DNA of 64,000 bases from an uncultured Campylobacter sp. (GCF_963526985.1 NZ_CAURPW010000003.1:1-64000); one strand, 5' to 3'. Shown: positions 52,507 to 61,901, numbered from the stretch's first letter. Numbers and translations are program-made. The notes: a model not told the origin generated them from the sequence alone.

Positions 52507-53874
52507 ATGCTACTTTTGAGCCCAGTTTTTTATTACGAAAAGATCCGCGAAAAATTCGCTAACTCCTACCTCGCCGAGGATACGACGCAGACTATCGTCG
52601 GCATCGACTGCGAGTATATAAGCAGCGAGCAAACCGATTTTGCAAGGCTTAAGAGCTATTTTAAAGCTCAAAAATTTGACGCGCCTTTTGCGGGATTGTT
52701 TGGGGTGTTGGGCTACGGTGGGATAAAATATTTTGAAAAAATCCCCGAATTTAATGCCTCGCAGTATGATTTCCCCGACTTTTTCTACGCCAATGCCCGC
52801 GCCTATCTGCACTTTGATAAAAATAGCAAAATTTACAGCTTTTACGGCGATAGCGAGCGGTATTACGATTTTTTAGTTAAATTTAGCGCAGAGGACGAAG
52901 TAAAAGCCGCCCAGGACCGCGCAAAACGGCAGAGCGAATATAAGATTTTAACCGATTTGAACGGCGAAAAAGAGCATTTTCTAAACATTGCAAAGCGCGC
53001 CAAAGAGTATCTAAAAAGCGGCGACGTCTTTCAAGTCGTGCTAAGCGAGCAGCTAAAACTAGCCTCGGATATGGATAGCTTGGATTTCTACCGAGCCTTA
53101 AGCGAGGCAAACCCGAGCCCCTATATGTTTCACTTCCCGACCCCCTACGGCGACGTCGCGGGCTCTAGCCCAGAGCTAGTCTGCGAGATCAAAGAGGGTA
53201 ACATCTACGTCGCGCCCATAGCCGGCACGCGCGGACGCGGTAAGGACGCGACCCAGGACGCTGCGCTCGAGAGCGAACTGCTAAGCGACGAAAAAGAGCT
53301 AGCCGAGCACAAAATGCTCATCGACCTCGCCCGCAACGACATCGGCCGCGTCAGCAAGCCAAAAAGCGTCGCGGTCAAAAACGCCATGCGCATCGTGCGC
53401 TACGAGAGCGTGATGCATATCGTAAGCGACGTCTACGGCGCGAAGGCGGACGATCTGGATGCATTTGACGCGGTCGGTAGCATCTTCCCCGCAGGTACGC
53501 TCAGCGGTACGCCCAAAATCCGCGCCATGGAGATCATCGCCGAGCTTGAGCCCTATAGGCGCAACGCATACGGCGGCGGTATCGGATTTTTCCACTTTAA
53601 CGGCGACGCGCAAATGGCGATTTTGATTAGAAGCGCAATATTTGCGCGTAAATTTGACGGCAAATTTGACGCTAGCGGGCATGATCCGCACCTTGACGGC
53701 GCAAACGAGTCAAATTTAAAAAGCGGGGAGCGCAGGGAAAATTTTGCCGAAATTTTTGTGCAGGCGGGAGCCGGCATAGTTATAGATAGCGTTCCCGAAT
53801 ACGAATATAAAGAAATTTGTAAAAAACGCGCCTCGGTGCTAAACGTGTTTGCGAAAAACGCAAAGGAAATTTGA
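52507..53874 (+). CDS. trpE: Anthranilate synthase component I
   Basis: Encodes 455 residues. The chorismate-binding core has AGSSPELVCEI, PIAGTRGRGKDA, HKMLIDLARNDIGRV and FPAGTLSGTPKIRAMEIIAE. It makes anthranilate from chorismate with ammonia from the TrpG domain. In this strain it is separated from trpGD by 434 bases holding a terminator-like hairpin and a larger inverted repeat, unlike the overlapping genes I recall in C. jejuni. AAAGGA precedes the ATG. Confidence 0.97.
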   Translation: MLLLSPVFYYEKIREKFANSYLAEDTTQTIVGIDCEYISSEQTDFARLKSYFKAQKFDAPFAGLFGVLGYGGIKYFEKIPEFNASQYDFPDFFYANARAYLHFDKNSKIYSFYGDSERYYDFLVKFSAEDEVKAAQDRAKRQSEYKILTDLNGEKEHFLNIAKRAKEYLKSGDVFQVVLSEQLKLASDMDSLDFYRALSEANPSPYMFHFPTPYGDVAGSSPELVCEIKEGNIYVAPIAGTRGRGKDATQDAALESELLSDEKELAEHKMLIDLARNDIGRVSKPKSVAVKNAMRIVRYESVMHIVSDVYGAKADDLDAFDAVGSIFPAGTLSGTPKIRAMEIIAELEPYRRNAYGGGIGFFHFNGDAQMAILIRSAIFARKFDGKFDASGHDPHLDGANESNLKSGERRENFAEIFVQAGAGIVIDSVPEYEYKEICKKRASVLNVFAKNAKEI

Positions 53875-53898
53875 GAAATATAAATTTGGGCTTTTCGT

Positions 53899-53926
53899 AA
53901 AAAACAACCGTTTGAGGTTGTTTTTT
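53899..53926 (+). terminator. Intrinsic terminator between trpE and trpGD
   Basis: AAAAAACAACC (53899-53909) and GGTTGTTTTTT (53916-53926) form a perfect 11-bp stem with a 6-base loop and a U-run, 25 bases after trpE. It could end most transcripts before trpGD. Confidence 0.8.
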
Positions 53927-53935
53927 ACTTTGTTG

Positions 53936-54016
53936 TAAAGGGGGTGGGGGCTTAAATTGCGCTCTGCTAGCAGTTGCAAGGCAAAGCCGAAGCAAAAGAG
54001 CTCCCCACCCCCTTTA
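53936..54016. repeat. G/C-rich inverted repeat in the trpE-trpGD gap
   Basis: TAAAGGGGGTGGGG (53936-53949) and CCCCACCCCCTTTA (54003-54016) are perfect 14-base arms 53 bases apart. The loop contains CTGCTAGCAG, itself a palindrome. The next 290 bases to trpGD hold no supported gene; a 73-codon frame (54053-54274) is rejected. The repeat could be a transcriptional element or the scar of a small mobile element. Confidence 0.7.
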
Positions 54017-54308
54017 ATCCCCATCTCCCTACGACGCTTTTAAGGTGGCGACATGGCTTTGCTCGCGCAAAGCATCGCAAATTTTAAATTTGAGTTTTCA
54101 AGATGTGGGTCTCGGTGGGTAAAATTTGCAAATTTAGCCAAATTTGACTTCAAATTTGGACGTAAAAAAGCTAAGGCGAAGTATTTTTGTTCTAGACGAG
54201 GCGCTTTTAAATTTGGCGACGGGAGTTACCTAGTCGGTAATGACCGAGCCAAATTTAAAAGCAACGAAGTATAGGGCAAAAAGACAAGCCGCAAAAAAGG
54301 AGAAAATT

Positions 54309-55922
54309 TTGATTTTATTGATCGACAACTACGACAGCTTCGTCTTCAACGTAGAACAGTATCTACGCGAACTAACTTCCGAAGAAGTGCGCTGCGTGCG
54401 CAACGACAAGATCACGCTAGACGAGATCCGCAGGCTAAGTCCGAGCAAAATCGTGCTAAGCCCGGGCCCAAAACACCCGCAAGATAGCGGCATTTGTTTA
54501 GAGATTTTGCAAAGCGACATCGCCGCGCCGATCCTTGGTATCTGCCTCGGACATCAGGCGATCGGACTCGTGCACGGCGCAAAGATCAAACGCCTAGAAA
54601 AGCCATATCACGGCAAAACCTCGCTCATAAAAGTTAGCCGCAAAGAGCCGCTGTTTACGGGACTGCCGGACGAATTTGAGGTCATGCGCTACCACTCTCT
54701 TTACGTGGACGAGCTACCGTCAAATTTAGAGGCCGATGCCGTGAGCGAAGACGGCGTAGTGATGGCGCTTAGCGTGAGAGACAGGCCGATTTTTGGCATC
54801 CAGTTTCACCCCGAGAGTTACTTCACGCAGTACGGCAAAAAAATCATCGAAAATTTCATCAACTACGAAGCAGCGCCTACGGCCGAGGTCGCCAAAGAGC
54901 CCAAAATCCGCCAGCTAAAGCCGTTTTTAATCAAGCTTCAAGAAAACGAGCGCCTGGACGACCGCGACTTTGAGCAAATTTGCGAAATCATCGCTAGCAA
55001 AGAGTACGAGATCACGCAGCTAGCTGCACTTTTGGTGCTAATCAGCGAAAAAAGCCTCTATCCGCAAAGCCTAGCAAGCCTCGCTAAAAACATCCTAAAA
55101 TACTCGCAGACCTACCGCGATCCTTCGCCGATGATCGATCTTTGCGGCACGGGCGGCGACGGCTTTAAAACGATAAATATCTCAACGACCGTCGCGTTTA
55201 TCCTCGCAAGCCTTGGCGTCAAAGTCGCAAAGCACGGAAACAAAGCCGTTTCCAGCAAATCGGGCAGCTCGGACGTGCTGGAAATTTTGGGCGTTAAGAG
55301 CTCAAATTCGCTCCTGCGACAGCACGAGCTGCTAAACGACAAAAACTTAGCCTTTTTCCACGCGCCGTTTTTTCACCCGCTAGTGGGCGAGGTGCGCGAA
55401 GTACGCCAGCGCCTTGGTATCCGCACGGTTTTTAACGTGCTAGGCCCGCTGCTAAATCCAAATTTAGCGCTCAAAAATCAGCTAGTAGGCGTCTATCATA
55501 AACCCGTTTTGCGCCTCTACGCCGAGACGCTACAGCTACTAGGACGCGAGCGAGCGCTGGTAGTTCGCGGCGAGGACGGACTAGACGAGATAAGCCTATG
55601 TGACGAGACGCGAGTCGTGGAGCTACGAGACGGTCAGATCAGCGAGTACAGCATCACGCCCGAGCAGTTTGGCTTCAGACGGGCGTTTCACAGCGAGATC
55701 GAGGGTGGCACGCCTGAGCAAAACGCCGAAGCGTTAAAGCAAATTTTAAAAGGCGAGCTGGACGGACCGAAATTTGACGTCGTCGTGCTAAACGCGATGT
55801 TTGCGCTCTACACAGCAGGCGTCGCGGACAGTCCCGCGCAGGCAAAAGAGGTCATCCTGAACGCGATAAAAAGCGGTAAAGTTTATCGCTATTTCGAGGA
55901 CTACGTACGAGGCGAAGCGTGA
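54309..55922 (+). CDS. trpGD: Fused anthranilate synthase amidotransferase and anthranilate phosphoribosyltransferase
   Basis: Encodes 537 residues from a TTG at 54309 with AAGGAG; the frame is open 23 codons further upstream but without a ribosome site. The N-terminal TrpG domain (residues 1-190) has GICLGHQAIG with catalytic Cys and FHPESYFTQYG with His/Glu. The C-terminal TrpD domain (about 210-537) has DLCGTGGDGFKTINIST and VKVAKHGNKAVSSKSGS. It serves TrpE and then attaches PRPP to anthranilate. trpF overlaps its end by 4 bases. Confidence 0.96.
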   Translation: MILLIDNYDSFVFNVEQYLRELTSEEVRCVRNDKITLDEIRRLSPSKIVLSPGPKHPQDSGICLEILQSDIAAPILGICLGHQAIGLVHGAKIKRLEKPYHGKTSLIKVSRKEPLFTGLPDEFEVMRYHSLYVDELPSNLEADAVSEDGVVMALSVRDRPIFGIQFHPESYFTQYGKKIIENFINYEAAPTAEVAKEPKIRQLKPFLIKLQENERLDDRDFEQICEIIASKEYEITQLAALLVLISEKSLYPQSLASLAKNILKYSQTYRDPSPMIDLCGTGGDGFKTINISTTVAFILASLGVKVAKHGNKAVSSKSGSSDVLEILGVKSSNSLLRQHELLNDKNLAFFHAPFFHPLVGEVREVRQRLGIRTVFNVLGPLLNPNLALKNQLVGVYHKPVLRLYAETLQLLGRERALVVRGEDGLDEISLCDETRVVELRDGQISEYSITPEQFGFRRAFHSEIEGGTPEQNAEALKQILKGELDGPKFDVVVLNAMFALYTAGVADSPAQAKEVILNAIKSGKVYRYFEDYVRGEA

Positions 55923-56518
55923 CGCTGGTTAAAATTTGCGGTATCAAAACGCCTGCGGAGGCGCGCGACGTGGCGAGTTTGGACGTTGATTTTTTGGGCG
56001 CGATATTTGCCAAAAGCAAACGTCAAGTAAGCGCACAAACGGCGCGAGAGATAGCGGATATCGCGCATGCGGCAGGCAAAAAATGCGTAGGCGTTTTTGC
56101 AGGTCAAAGTGACTGCGAGATAATGGAAATCTGCGAATTTGTCCCACTTGACGTTGCGCAGATCCACGGCGAGGTTAGCTCAAATTTGTACGCAAATTTA
56201 AAGGCGGTGGGGCTAGAGGTTTGGCGCGTCTATAGCGTGCTAGACGAGCTGCCCGCCGTAGATACCGCGCTTTGCGATATGCCGCTTTTTGACTGTAAGG
56301 GGCAAAACGCCGGCGGCAACGGCATCAGCTTTGATTGGGAAATTTTGCGTGAGGTCAAATTTGACTTCGGTATGGCGGGCGGTATCGGCGAGCATAACGC
56401 GCGCGAAGCGATCAAATTTAACCCGCGAGTGCTCGATCTAAACTCAAAAGTCGAGGACAAAAACGGTATAAAATCGGCCGACAAAATAAGGAAAATTTTG
56501 GAGCTAATAAAGGCGTAA
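55919..56518 (+). CDS. trpF: Phosphoribosylanthranilate isomerase
   Basis: Encodes 199 residues from a GTG that overlaps the trpGD stop (GTGA). TrpF motifs LVKICGIKTPAEARDV, the FDWEIL core and GGIGEHNAREAIKF with ending NSKVEDKNGIKSADKI are present. It converts phosphoribosylanthranilate to CdRP. trpC, the next enzyme, is not in the window. A perfect 15-bp hairpin covers its stop codon. Confidence 0.95.
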   Translation: MTLVKICGIKTPAEARDVASLDVDFLGAIFAKSKRQVSAQTAREIADIAHAAGKKCVGVFAGQSDCEIMEICEFVPLDVAQIHGEVSSNLYANLKAVGLEVWRVYSVLDELPAVDTALCDMPLFDCKGQNAGGNGISFDWEILREVKFDFGMAGGIGEHNAREAIKFNPRVLDLNSKVEDKNGIKSADKIRKILELIKA

Positions 56519-56551
56519 ATTTGTTTGCGGCGAAGGCAAATTTACGCCTTT
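56509..56551 (+). terminator. Long hairpin spanning the trpF stop codon
   Basis: AAAGGCGTAAATTTG (56509-56523) and CAAATTTACGCCTTT (56537-56551) form a perfect 15-bp stem with a 13-base loop. The stop codon (56516-56518) lies in the left arm. It may terminate or protect the upstream mRNA; the U-run is short. Confidence 0.65.
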
Positions 56552-56660
56552 ACCGCCTTGCCTAAATAAAATATGGCATGTTTTAAATTTACTCATTTTA
56601 CCAGCCTACCGGCTAACGCTGCCATACGGCACCCCAAATAAGCCGAATAAAAACTTAAAA

Positions 56661-56669
56661 TGCTAAAAT
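56661..56669 (+). promoter_or_regulatory. Possible internal promoter before trpB
   Basis: TGCTAAAAT resembles an extended -10 and sits 25 bases before trpB, after the hairpin at 56509-56551. This would allow trpBA to be transcribed on its own. Confidence 0.4.
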
Positions 56670-56693
56670 AGAACGAAAATTTAAAGGATACCG

Positions 56694-57875
56694 ATGAATA
56701 AAAAAGCATATTTTGGCAAATTCGGCGGACAGTTCGTGCCCGAAACCGTTATGTTCGCGCTAGATGAGCTAGAGGCCGCTTACGAACGCATCGCAAAAAC
56801 AGCTGAATTTGAGGCCGAGCTAGACGATCTACTAAAAAACTACGTCGGGCGCCCGAGCCCGCTATATCACGCAAAACGCCTAAGCAAGCACTACGGGCAT
56901 GAAATTTACCTCAAACGCGAAGATCTAAACCACACCGGCGCGCATAAGATAAATAACGCCCTAGCTCAGGCACTTCTAGCCAAGAAAATGGGCAAAAAAA
57001 AGGTCTTAGCCGAGACGGGCGCGGGTCAGCACGGCGTAGCGACTGCGACCGCGGCGGCATTGCTCGGCCTTGAGTGCGACGTATATATGGGCGCGACCGA
57101 CGTAGAGCGTCAGCAGCTAAACGCATTTCGCATGCAGCTTTTAGGCGCCAGAGTCGTGAGCGTAGAAGAGGGTCTAAAAACCCTAAAAGAGGCCACCACT
57201 GCAGCTATCCAAGCATGGGTAAACGAGATAGAAAGCACCTTTTACGTCATCGGCTCTGCAGTCGGCCCGCACCCCTATCCTAGGATCGTGCGCGACTTTC
57301 AGAGTATCATCGGCCGCGAGACCAAAGCACAGCTAAAAGAATACGGCGTGCATCCGGACTACGTCATCGCCTGCGTCGGCGGCGGTAGCAACGCGATCGG
57401 TATCTTTAGCGCGTTTTTGGATGACGCGGACGTAAATTTGATCGGAGTCGAGGCCGCAGGACTAGGCGCGCACACGCCCTATCACGCCGCAACGCTAACC
57501 AAAGGCCGCACGGGCATCATCCACGGCATGAAAACGATCGTTTTACAAGACGAATACGGCATGATCGAGCCGGTGCATAGTATCTCGGCGGGACTTGATT
57601 ATCCGGGCGTAGGGCCGGAGCACGCGCACCTGCACGAGAGCAAACGAGCAGCCTATCACGGCGTCACCGATGATGAATGCATAAACGCGCTATATCTGAC
57701 CAGCCGCCTAGAGGGCATCATCCCTGCGATCGAGAGCTCACACGCGTTAGCATATCTAGAAAAGCTATGTCCGAATTTGACGAAAAAAAGCGTCATCGTC
57801 GTAAACGTCTCAGGGCGCGGCGACAAAGACATAAACACCGTGATGAGCTACGAGAAAGGAAAAATTTATGGCTAA
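56694..57875 (+). CDS. trpB: Tryptophan synthase beta subunit
   Basis: Encodes 393 residues. The PLP-binding lysine is in HTGAHKINNALAQAL, AETGAGQHGVATATAAALLG and ACVGGGSNAIGIFSAF are intact. It joins indole and serine. AAAGGATA precedes the ATG; it overlaps trpA by 8 bases. Confidence 0.98.
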   Translation: MNKKAYFGKFGGQFVPETVMFALDELEAAYERIAKTAEFEAELDDLLKNYVGRPSPLYHAKRLSKHYGHEIYLKREDLNHTGAHKINNALAQALLAKKMGKKKVLAETGAGQHGVATATAAALLGLECDVYMGATDVERQQLNAFRMQLLGARVVSVEEGLKTLKEATTAAIQAWVNEIESTFYVIGSAVGPHPYPRIVRDFQSIIGRETKAQLKEYGVHPDYVIACVGGGSNAIGIFSAFLDDADVNLIGVEAAGLGAHTPYHAATLTKGRTGIIHGMKTIVLQDEYGMIEPVHSISAGLDYPGVGPEHAHLHESKRAAYHGVTDDECINALYLTSRLEGIIPAIESSHALAYLEKLCPNLTKKSVIVVNVSGRGDKDINTVMSYEKGKIYG

Positions 57876-58617
57876 GGTAAAAGACGCGTTTGTCGGCAAA
57901 AAAGCAAACATCGGTTACGTCGTGGCAGGCTATCCTAGCGCCAAAGCGACGAAGGAATTTTTACTAAATTTAGACGGCAGCTGCCTGGATCTACTAGAGC
58001 TTGGCATCCCATACTCCGATCCGCTCGCAGACGGTAAGCTCATCGCGCAGGCTAGCTTTGAAACCGCCGCAAAGGGCGTAAATACGGGCACGGTATTTAC
58101 CATGCTAGAAGAGTGCAAGGGCAAGATAAATAAACCGATCGTTTTTCTCGTGTATTTTAACATCGTGTTTGCTTACGGCGTAGAGAGGTTTATCGCCCGC
58201 TCAAAAGAGGTCGGTATCGCAGGCTTCATCATCCCCGATCTGCCGTTTGAGGAGAGCGAGGATGTAGCGGGACTGTGCGCTAAATTTGACCTTGATCTCA
58301 TCCCGCTAATCAGCGTCACGTCGCAAAACCGCGCGGATAAAATTTTAAAATTCGGCTCGGGATTTATCTATGCCCTCGGCGCTATCGGCGTGAGCGGGTC
58401 GCAGCGAGCCAGCGAGGATAGACTAAAAGCGCTCGTAGAGGGTCTAAAAAAAAGAAGCGATTTGCCCATTGCGGTGGGCTTTGGCGTGAAAAATAAAAAC
58501 GACGCAGACGAGGTAAAAACCTATGCCGACGGCGCAATAATCGGCACCGAGATAGTAAAGCTCACGGCCAAATTTGAGGGCGAAGAGCTGATAAAGCAAA
58601 TCAATAAACTTTTTTAA
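57868..58617 (+). CDS. trpA: Tryptophan synthase alpha subunit
   Basis: Encodes 249 residues, a TIM barrel with the LLELGIPYSDPLADGKLI active-site segment (catalytic Glu and Asp) and the phosphate-binding GAIGVSGSQ and FGVKN loops. It releases indole from indole-glycerol phosphate for TrpB. The next gene upstream of flagellar genes follows after 62 bases. Confidence 0.98.
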   Translation: MAKVKDAFVGKKANIGYVVAGYPSAKATKEFLLNLDGSCLDLLELGIPYSDPLADGKLIAQASFETAAKGVNTGTVFTMLEECKGKINKPIVFLVYFNIVFAYGVERFIARSKEVGIAGFIIPDLPFEESEDVAGLCAKFDLDLIPLISVTSQNRADKILKFGSGFIYALGAIGVSGSQRASEDRLKALVEGLKKRSDLPIAVGFGVKNKNDADEVKTYADGAIIGTEIVKLTAKFEGEELIKQINKLF

Positions 58618-58645
58618 ATTTAGCGGCGTTTGCGTTAAATTTAAG

Positions 58646-58651
58646 TATAAT
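58646..58651 (+). promoter_or_regulatory. -10 element before the CheX-like gene
   Basis: AAGTATAATC contains TATAAT at 58646-58651, 29 bases before the start, suggesting that the flagellar trio has its own promoter separate from trp. Confidence 0.55.
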
Positions 58652-58679
58652 CAAAAAATTTCGTTTAAAGGACGGTGCG

Positions 58680-59096
58680 ATGATGGACATTGCGGAGCTT
58701 GGGATCAAGCATCTGTGCGAGGATACTCTGGGCTACAAGGTAGAGAGCGCAAAAAGCGCGGAGGGCGAATTTTACGGCTCGAGCTTGCCGATTTTTAAGA
58801 GCAAAGAGGAATTTCACTTTTATCTTTATTTTAAAAAAGATACGCTAAATCGCTTTGCTAGCGTGCTTCTTGGCGTCGATAAGCTAGCCGAAGACGAGCT
58901 AAGCGATATCTGCAAAGAGGTGGCCAATCTCGCAATCGGATACGCCAAAAATCTACTCAACGAACGCGAAGCAAACGCCTATAAACTAGGCACTCCGGAG
59001 TATCTAGGCAGGACGAGCTTTCACGTCAAACTAGACGACAAACGCGTCTATAAAATCAAAAATAGAACATTTCAAATAGGATATAAAAAGGGATGA
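58680..59096 (+). CDS. CheX-like chemotaxis phosphatase-type protein
   Basis: Encodes 138 residues with a CheX/FliN-N-like fold: EFHFYLYFKKDTLNRFASVLLG, then AEDELSDICKEVANLAIGYAKN with the E-x-x-N pattern (Glu and Asn) expected of CheX/CheC phosphatases. C. jejuni has an equivalent between trpA and fliN. It may dephosphorylate CheY or act on the flagellar switch. Two ATGs in tandem follow AAAGGAC. It overlaps fliN by 4 bases. Confidence 0.75.
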   Translation: MMDIAELGIKHLCEDTLGYKVESAKSAEGEFYGSSLPIFKSKEEFHFYLYFKKDTLNRFASVLLGVDKLAEDELSDICKEVANLAIGYAKNLLNEREANAYKLGTPEYLGRTSFHVKLDDKRVYKIKNRTFQIGYKKG

Positions 59097-59449
59097 GCGA
59101 AGAACTACAAGAAGTAACCGCCGTAGAAACGGCGCTGCAAGGGGTTCAGGAGATGTTGCAAGAGCGCGGCGGGCTTTTTAAAAGCTATGACGAGCTGATG
59201 GATATCGGAGTGGATTTTATCTCAGAGCTAGGCACCACGACTATTAGCGTAAAGCAGCTTTTAAAGCTTGAGGTTGGCTCTGTAATCGACCTAGAAAAGC
59301 CTGCCGGCGAGAGCGTGGAGCTTTTTATAAACAACCGAATTTTCGGCAAGGGCGAAGTAATGGTTTACGAAAAAAATCTCGCCATCAGGATAAATGAAAT
59401 CCTAGACTCAAAATCAGTCATCCAGTACTTTAAACGAGAGCAGTTATGA
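59093..59449 (+). CDS. fliN: Flagellar motor switch protein FliN
   Basis: Encodes 118 residues. The SpoA fold is clear: ELGTTTISVKQLLKLEVGSVIDLEKPAGESVELFINNR with GKGEVMVYEKNLAIRINEIL. FliN forms the C-ring with FliM and FliG at the cytoplasmic face of the motor and helps secretion. It overlaps both neighbours by 4 bases, so it is translationally coupled. Confidence 0.95.
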   Translation: MSEELQEVTAVETALQGVQEMLQERGGLFKSYDELMDIGVDFISELGTTTISVKQLLKLEVGSVIDLEKPAGESVELFINNRIFGKGEVMVYEKNLAIRINEILDSKSVIQYFKREQL

Positions 59450-60384
59450 GGATTTTTGCCGCGCTTTTGCTGTTTTTCGCCGCGCTTTGGGGGTCAAATT
59501 TATCTACTTACAACATTTATGAGCGTAGCGACCGCGTTGATATCATGCTTAGCTTTGACGCGCCTTATAGCGGGACTATCCTACAAGAGCGCAAAGACGG
59601 CGCGATAACCCTACTTTTTAAAGACTTGCAAAACGATCAGAGTATCGAAAAAAGCGTAAATTCAAGCATACTGCAAGAGCTTTTGTTTGAACCTAGAGGG
59701 CAAAATTTAGCCCTTGTGATAAAGAGTGCGGTCGAGGTGTCCGTTAGCGCGTCAAAGACCACCGACGGCTTTGGCCTGCGCGTGCGAGTAACGCCCCAAG
59801 CTACGATAAATTCACCCGCCACGACCGCCATATCCTCGCAAGAAACTAAAGAAAATATAACCGAAGCGTCAAATTTATCCGGCGAGCAAAACGGCTCAAA
59901 TTTGAGCGCGTCCGCTCAAAGTCCGGGCTTAAATTTAGCCCCGCAAAGCGGCGACGTAAATTTTATGACGCAGAGTATGAGCGATATGGTAGATTATAGA
60001 TATTATTCCGTTTTAGGCGTTTTGGCGCTACTTTTGCTCGCGCTTTTATTCATCAAAACAAAACTAAAAAACAAGCAAAATGCATTTAAAACAAAGCAAA
60101 AAAACGATTGGTTTGAAAAGGTAAAAAAAGACGAAGAGGTGGAGATAATCTACGAAAAACCGCTTGACGGTGTCAATAAAGTCGTGCTTTTTCAGCACCT
60201 TGACAGACGCTACCTCGTGCTAACGGGCACTTCAAACGTACTTTTAGATAAATTCGGCGAAGAAAAGATGACTAGCGAGCAGGACTTCCAGAGCTTTTTT
60301 GAAGAAAATCAGAAAAAACTAAACGCCTACATCGAAAACCGCCAACCTCTTGATGCATATAAAGATAAGGCGAGTGTAGACTAA
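59446..60384 (+). CDS. FliO-like flagellar export/membrane protein
   Basis: Encodes 312 residues. A signal-like N-terminus (MRIFAALLLFFAALWG) leads to a periplasmic domain resembling AMIN (IYERSDRVDIMLSFDAPYSG) to about residue 125, a Ser/Thr/Asn-rich linker, one membrane span (about 184-206, VLGVLALLLLALLFIK), and a cytoplasmic part with KVVLFQHLDRRYLVLTGTSN, typical of FliO. Coupling to fliN supports a flagellar role. FliO is normally much shorter; the long periplasmic part is a feature I associate with Campylobacter and relatives. Confidence 0.75.
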   Translation: MRIFAALLLFFAALWGSNLSTYNIYERSDRVDIMLSFDAPYSGTILQERKDGAITLLFKDLQNDQSIEKSVNSSILQELLFEPRGQNLALVIKSAVEVSVSASKTTDGFGLRVRVTPQATINSPATTAISSQETKENITEASNLSGEQNGSNLSASAQSPGLNLAPQSGDVNFMTQSMSDMVDYRYYSVLGVLALLLLALLFIKTKLKNKQNAFKTKQKNDWFEKVKKDEEVEIIYEKPLDGVNKVVLFQHLDRRYLVLTGTSNVLLDKFGEEKMTSEQDFQSFFEENQKKLNAYIENRQPLDAYKDKASVD

Positions 60385-60404
60385 ATTTCGTCTAGTACCT
60401 ATAA

Positions 60405-60439
60405 AATTTGATGAAATTTAGCGCATATTTCATCAAATT
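60405..60439. terminator. Convergent hairpin between the FliO-like and ppx genes
   Basis: AATTTGATGAAAT (60405-60417) and ATTTCATCAAATT (60427-60439) form a perfect 13-bp stem with a 9-base loop, between the two convergent genes. It is AT-rich. Confidence 0.6.
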
Positions 60440-60452
60440 ATTCCTTCAAATT

Positions 60453-61901
60453 TCACGCAAAACAGATCGCAAAAGTATCCGGTTTGGTCATCTTTTTGAT
60501 ATTTTCCTTTGCCATAAACAGCTCCTTAGCGCCGTAAATTTGCAAAGTATGGTTTATAAACTCAAACTCAAGCTTTTTGTGCGCGCAGTTTATGTCTAGG
60601 TTTTTGGCTAAAGCCAAGATAAAGCTTAACCAGCGCACGACGCTTTCGCTAGGTAGCAGATCTTTAAACCGTTCAAATTCGCTCGAGCTTTTTTTGCCGT
60701 TTTGAGCGATGATTGCGGCTATGAGGCATTTTTGCGCATGCGAAAAGCCGTAGTTTAGCGCGTTTAACACAAAAAACGCCGAGCTAGCGTGCTCGCCATA
60801 AAATCCCAAGCACTGCGCCACGTCATGCAGCTTAGCCGCGACCGCCAGCTCGCTCTCGTATCGCCCGCCAAGCTCATGCAGCGGCTCTAGCGCGGCAAAA
60901 ATATCTTTAGCGTATTTTACGATAGTTTTGTTCTCGCCGAGCAAAAACCTATCCTGCAAACTCCTCACACTCGGGTTAAAATTAGGCGGAAATTTGCGCG
61001 TCGGACGCAAAATATCGCTTAAAAATACGCCCTCCCTAAAGCCCGCGCCGCTAGTGTAGATATTTTGCGCGCCTAAAGCCTCAGCCGCGCTTAAAAAGAT
61101 GAGCGCGCCCTCTCTAATCGTATCGAAGCGATCTTTTTTGATGCCGAATTTCCCAAGCTCCAGCACGCTTGCTTGCGAGATACTCTCGATAAAGTTCTTG
61201 TGATTTTGCAGTTTATAAGCAAAATTATGCACCGTTTTTAGAGGATAATTTTGCGACGACATTATCGCTGAAGATATCGCGCGCAGGCTGCCGCCGATGG
61301 CTACTAGGTTTTTGCTTTTGAAATTTTTAGGCAAGCTTTTTAGCGCGTCTTTGATAAACGGCTGCGCGGCGCTTAGATTTTTTTTATCAAAAAATAGCTC
61401 CTTTAGCCGCACCGTGCCTAAATTTAAAGATGCAACGTCTATTATCTTACCGCCGCTAACAAGCGCAAGCTCGGCAGAGCCTCCGCCGATATCAAGCGTG
61501 ACGAACTCCTCTAGCGACTCAAGCAAATTTAGCGCCGCCACGCCGCCGTAAACCGCCTCGTCTTTGCCGCTAACGACCTTTAAATTTAGTCCTAGCTCGC
61601 GGCGCACGAGCGATATTAGCTCGCCCGCATTAGGCGCGTCGCGCAGAGCTGAGGTGCCCATAGCAAAGATTTTTGCGCATTTGTAGGCCTTGGCGATATT
61701 TTTAAATTCGCTAAAAGCCTCGAAAGCCTTTTGCATAGACCTCTCGCCGATCGCGCCGCCGTTTTCGTAAGCGCCCTCGCCTAGGCGCACCTTCATCTTA
61801 AACTCGCCCACGACGCTAAAAGCATAACGCGAGCTTTTGTCAAATATTACCATTCGCATCGAATTTGAGCCTAAGTCTATGACGGCGGTTCGTTTTGCCA
61901 T
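60453..61901 (-). CDS. ppx: Ppx/GppA-family exopolyphosphatase
   Basis: Encodes 482 residues. The actin-like N-terminal module has AVIDLGSNSMRMVIF, AMGTSALRDAPNAGELIS and TLDIGGGSAELALVSGG; a C-terminal HD-like helical part follows from about 315 with ELAVAAKLHDVAQCLGF. It degrades polyphosphate or pppGpp and so links to stringent and stress responses. Its ATG directly follows the kinase stop codon, so it is likely the third gene of the cosR-like operon. Confidence 0.92.
   Translation of the reverse strand: MAKRTAVIDLGSNSMRMVIFDKSSRYAFSVVGEFKMKVRLGEGAYENGGAIGERSMQKAFEAFSEFKNIAKAYKCAKIFAMGTSALRDAPNAGELISLVRRELGLNLKVVSGKDEAVYGGVAALNLLESLEEFVTLDIGGGSAELALVSGGKIIDVASLNLGTVRLKELFFDKKNLSAAQPFIKDALKSLPKNFKSKNLVAIGGSLRAISSAIMSSQNYPLKTVHNFAYKLQNHKNFIESISQASVLELGKFGIKKDRFDTIREGALIFLSAAEALGAQNIYTSGAGFREGVFLSDILRPTRKFPPNFNPSVRSLQDRFLLGENKTIVKYAKDIFAALEPLHELGGRYESELAVAAKLHDVAQCLGFYGEHASSAFFVLNALNYGFSHAQKCLIAAIIAQNGKKSSSEFERFKDLLPSESVVRWLSFILALAKNLDINCAHKKLEFEFINHTLQIYGAKELFMAKENIKKMTKPDTFAICFA

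Noticed and set aside
54053..54274. 73-codon ORF in the trpE-trpGD gap
   Set aside because: It consists largely of AAATTT-derived Lys/Phe text and has no ribosome site. It could be part of a dispersed repeat, which a genome search would show.
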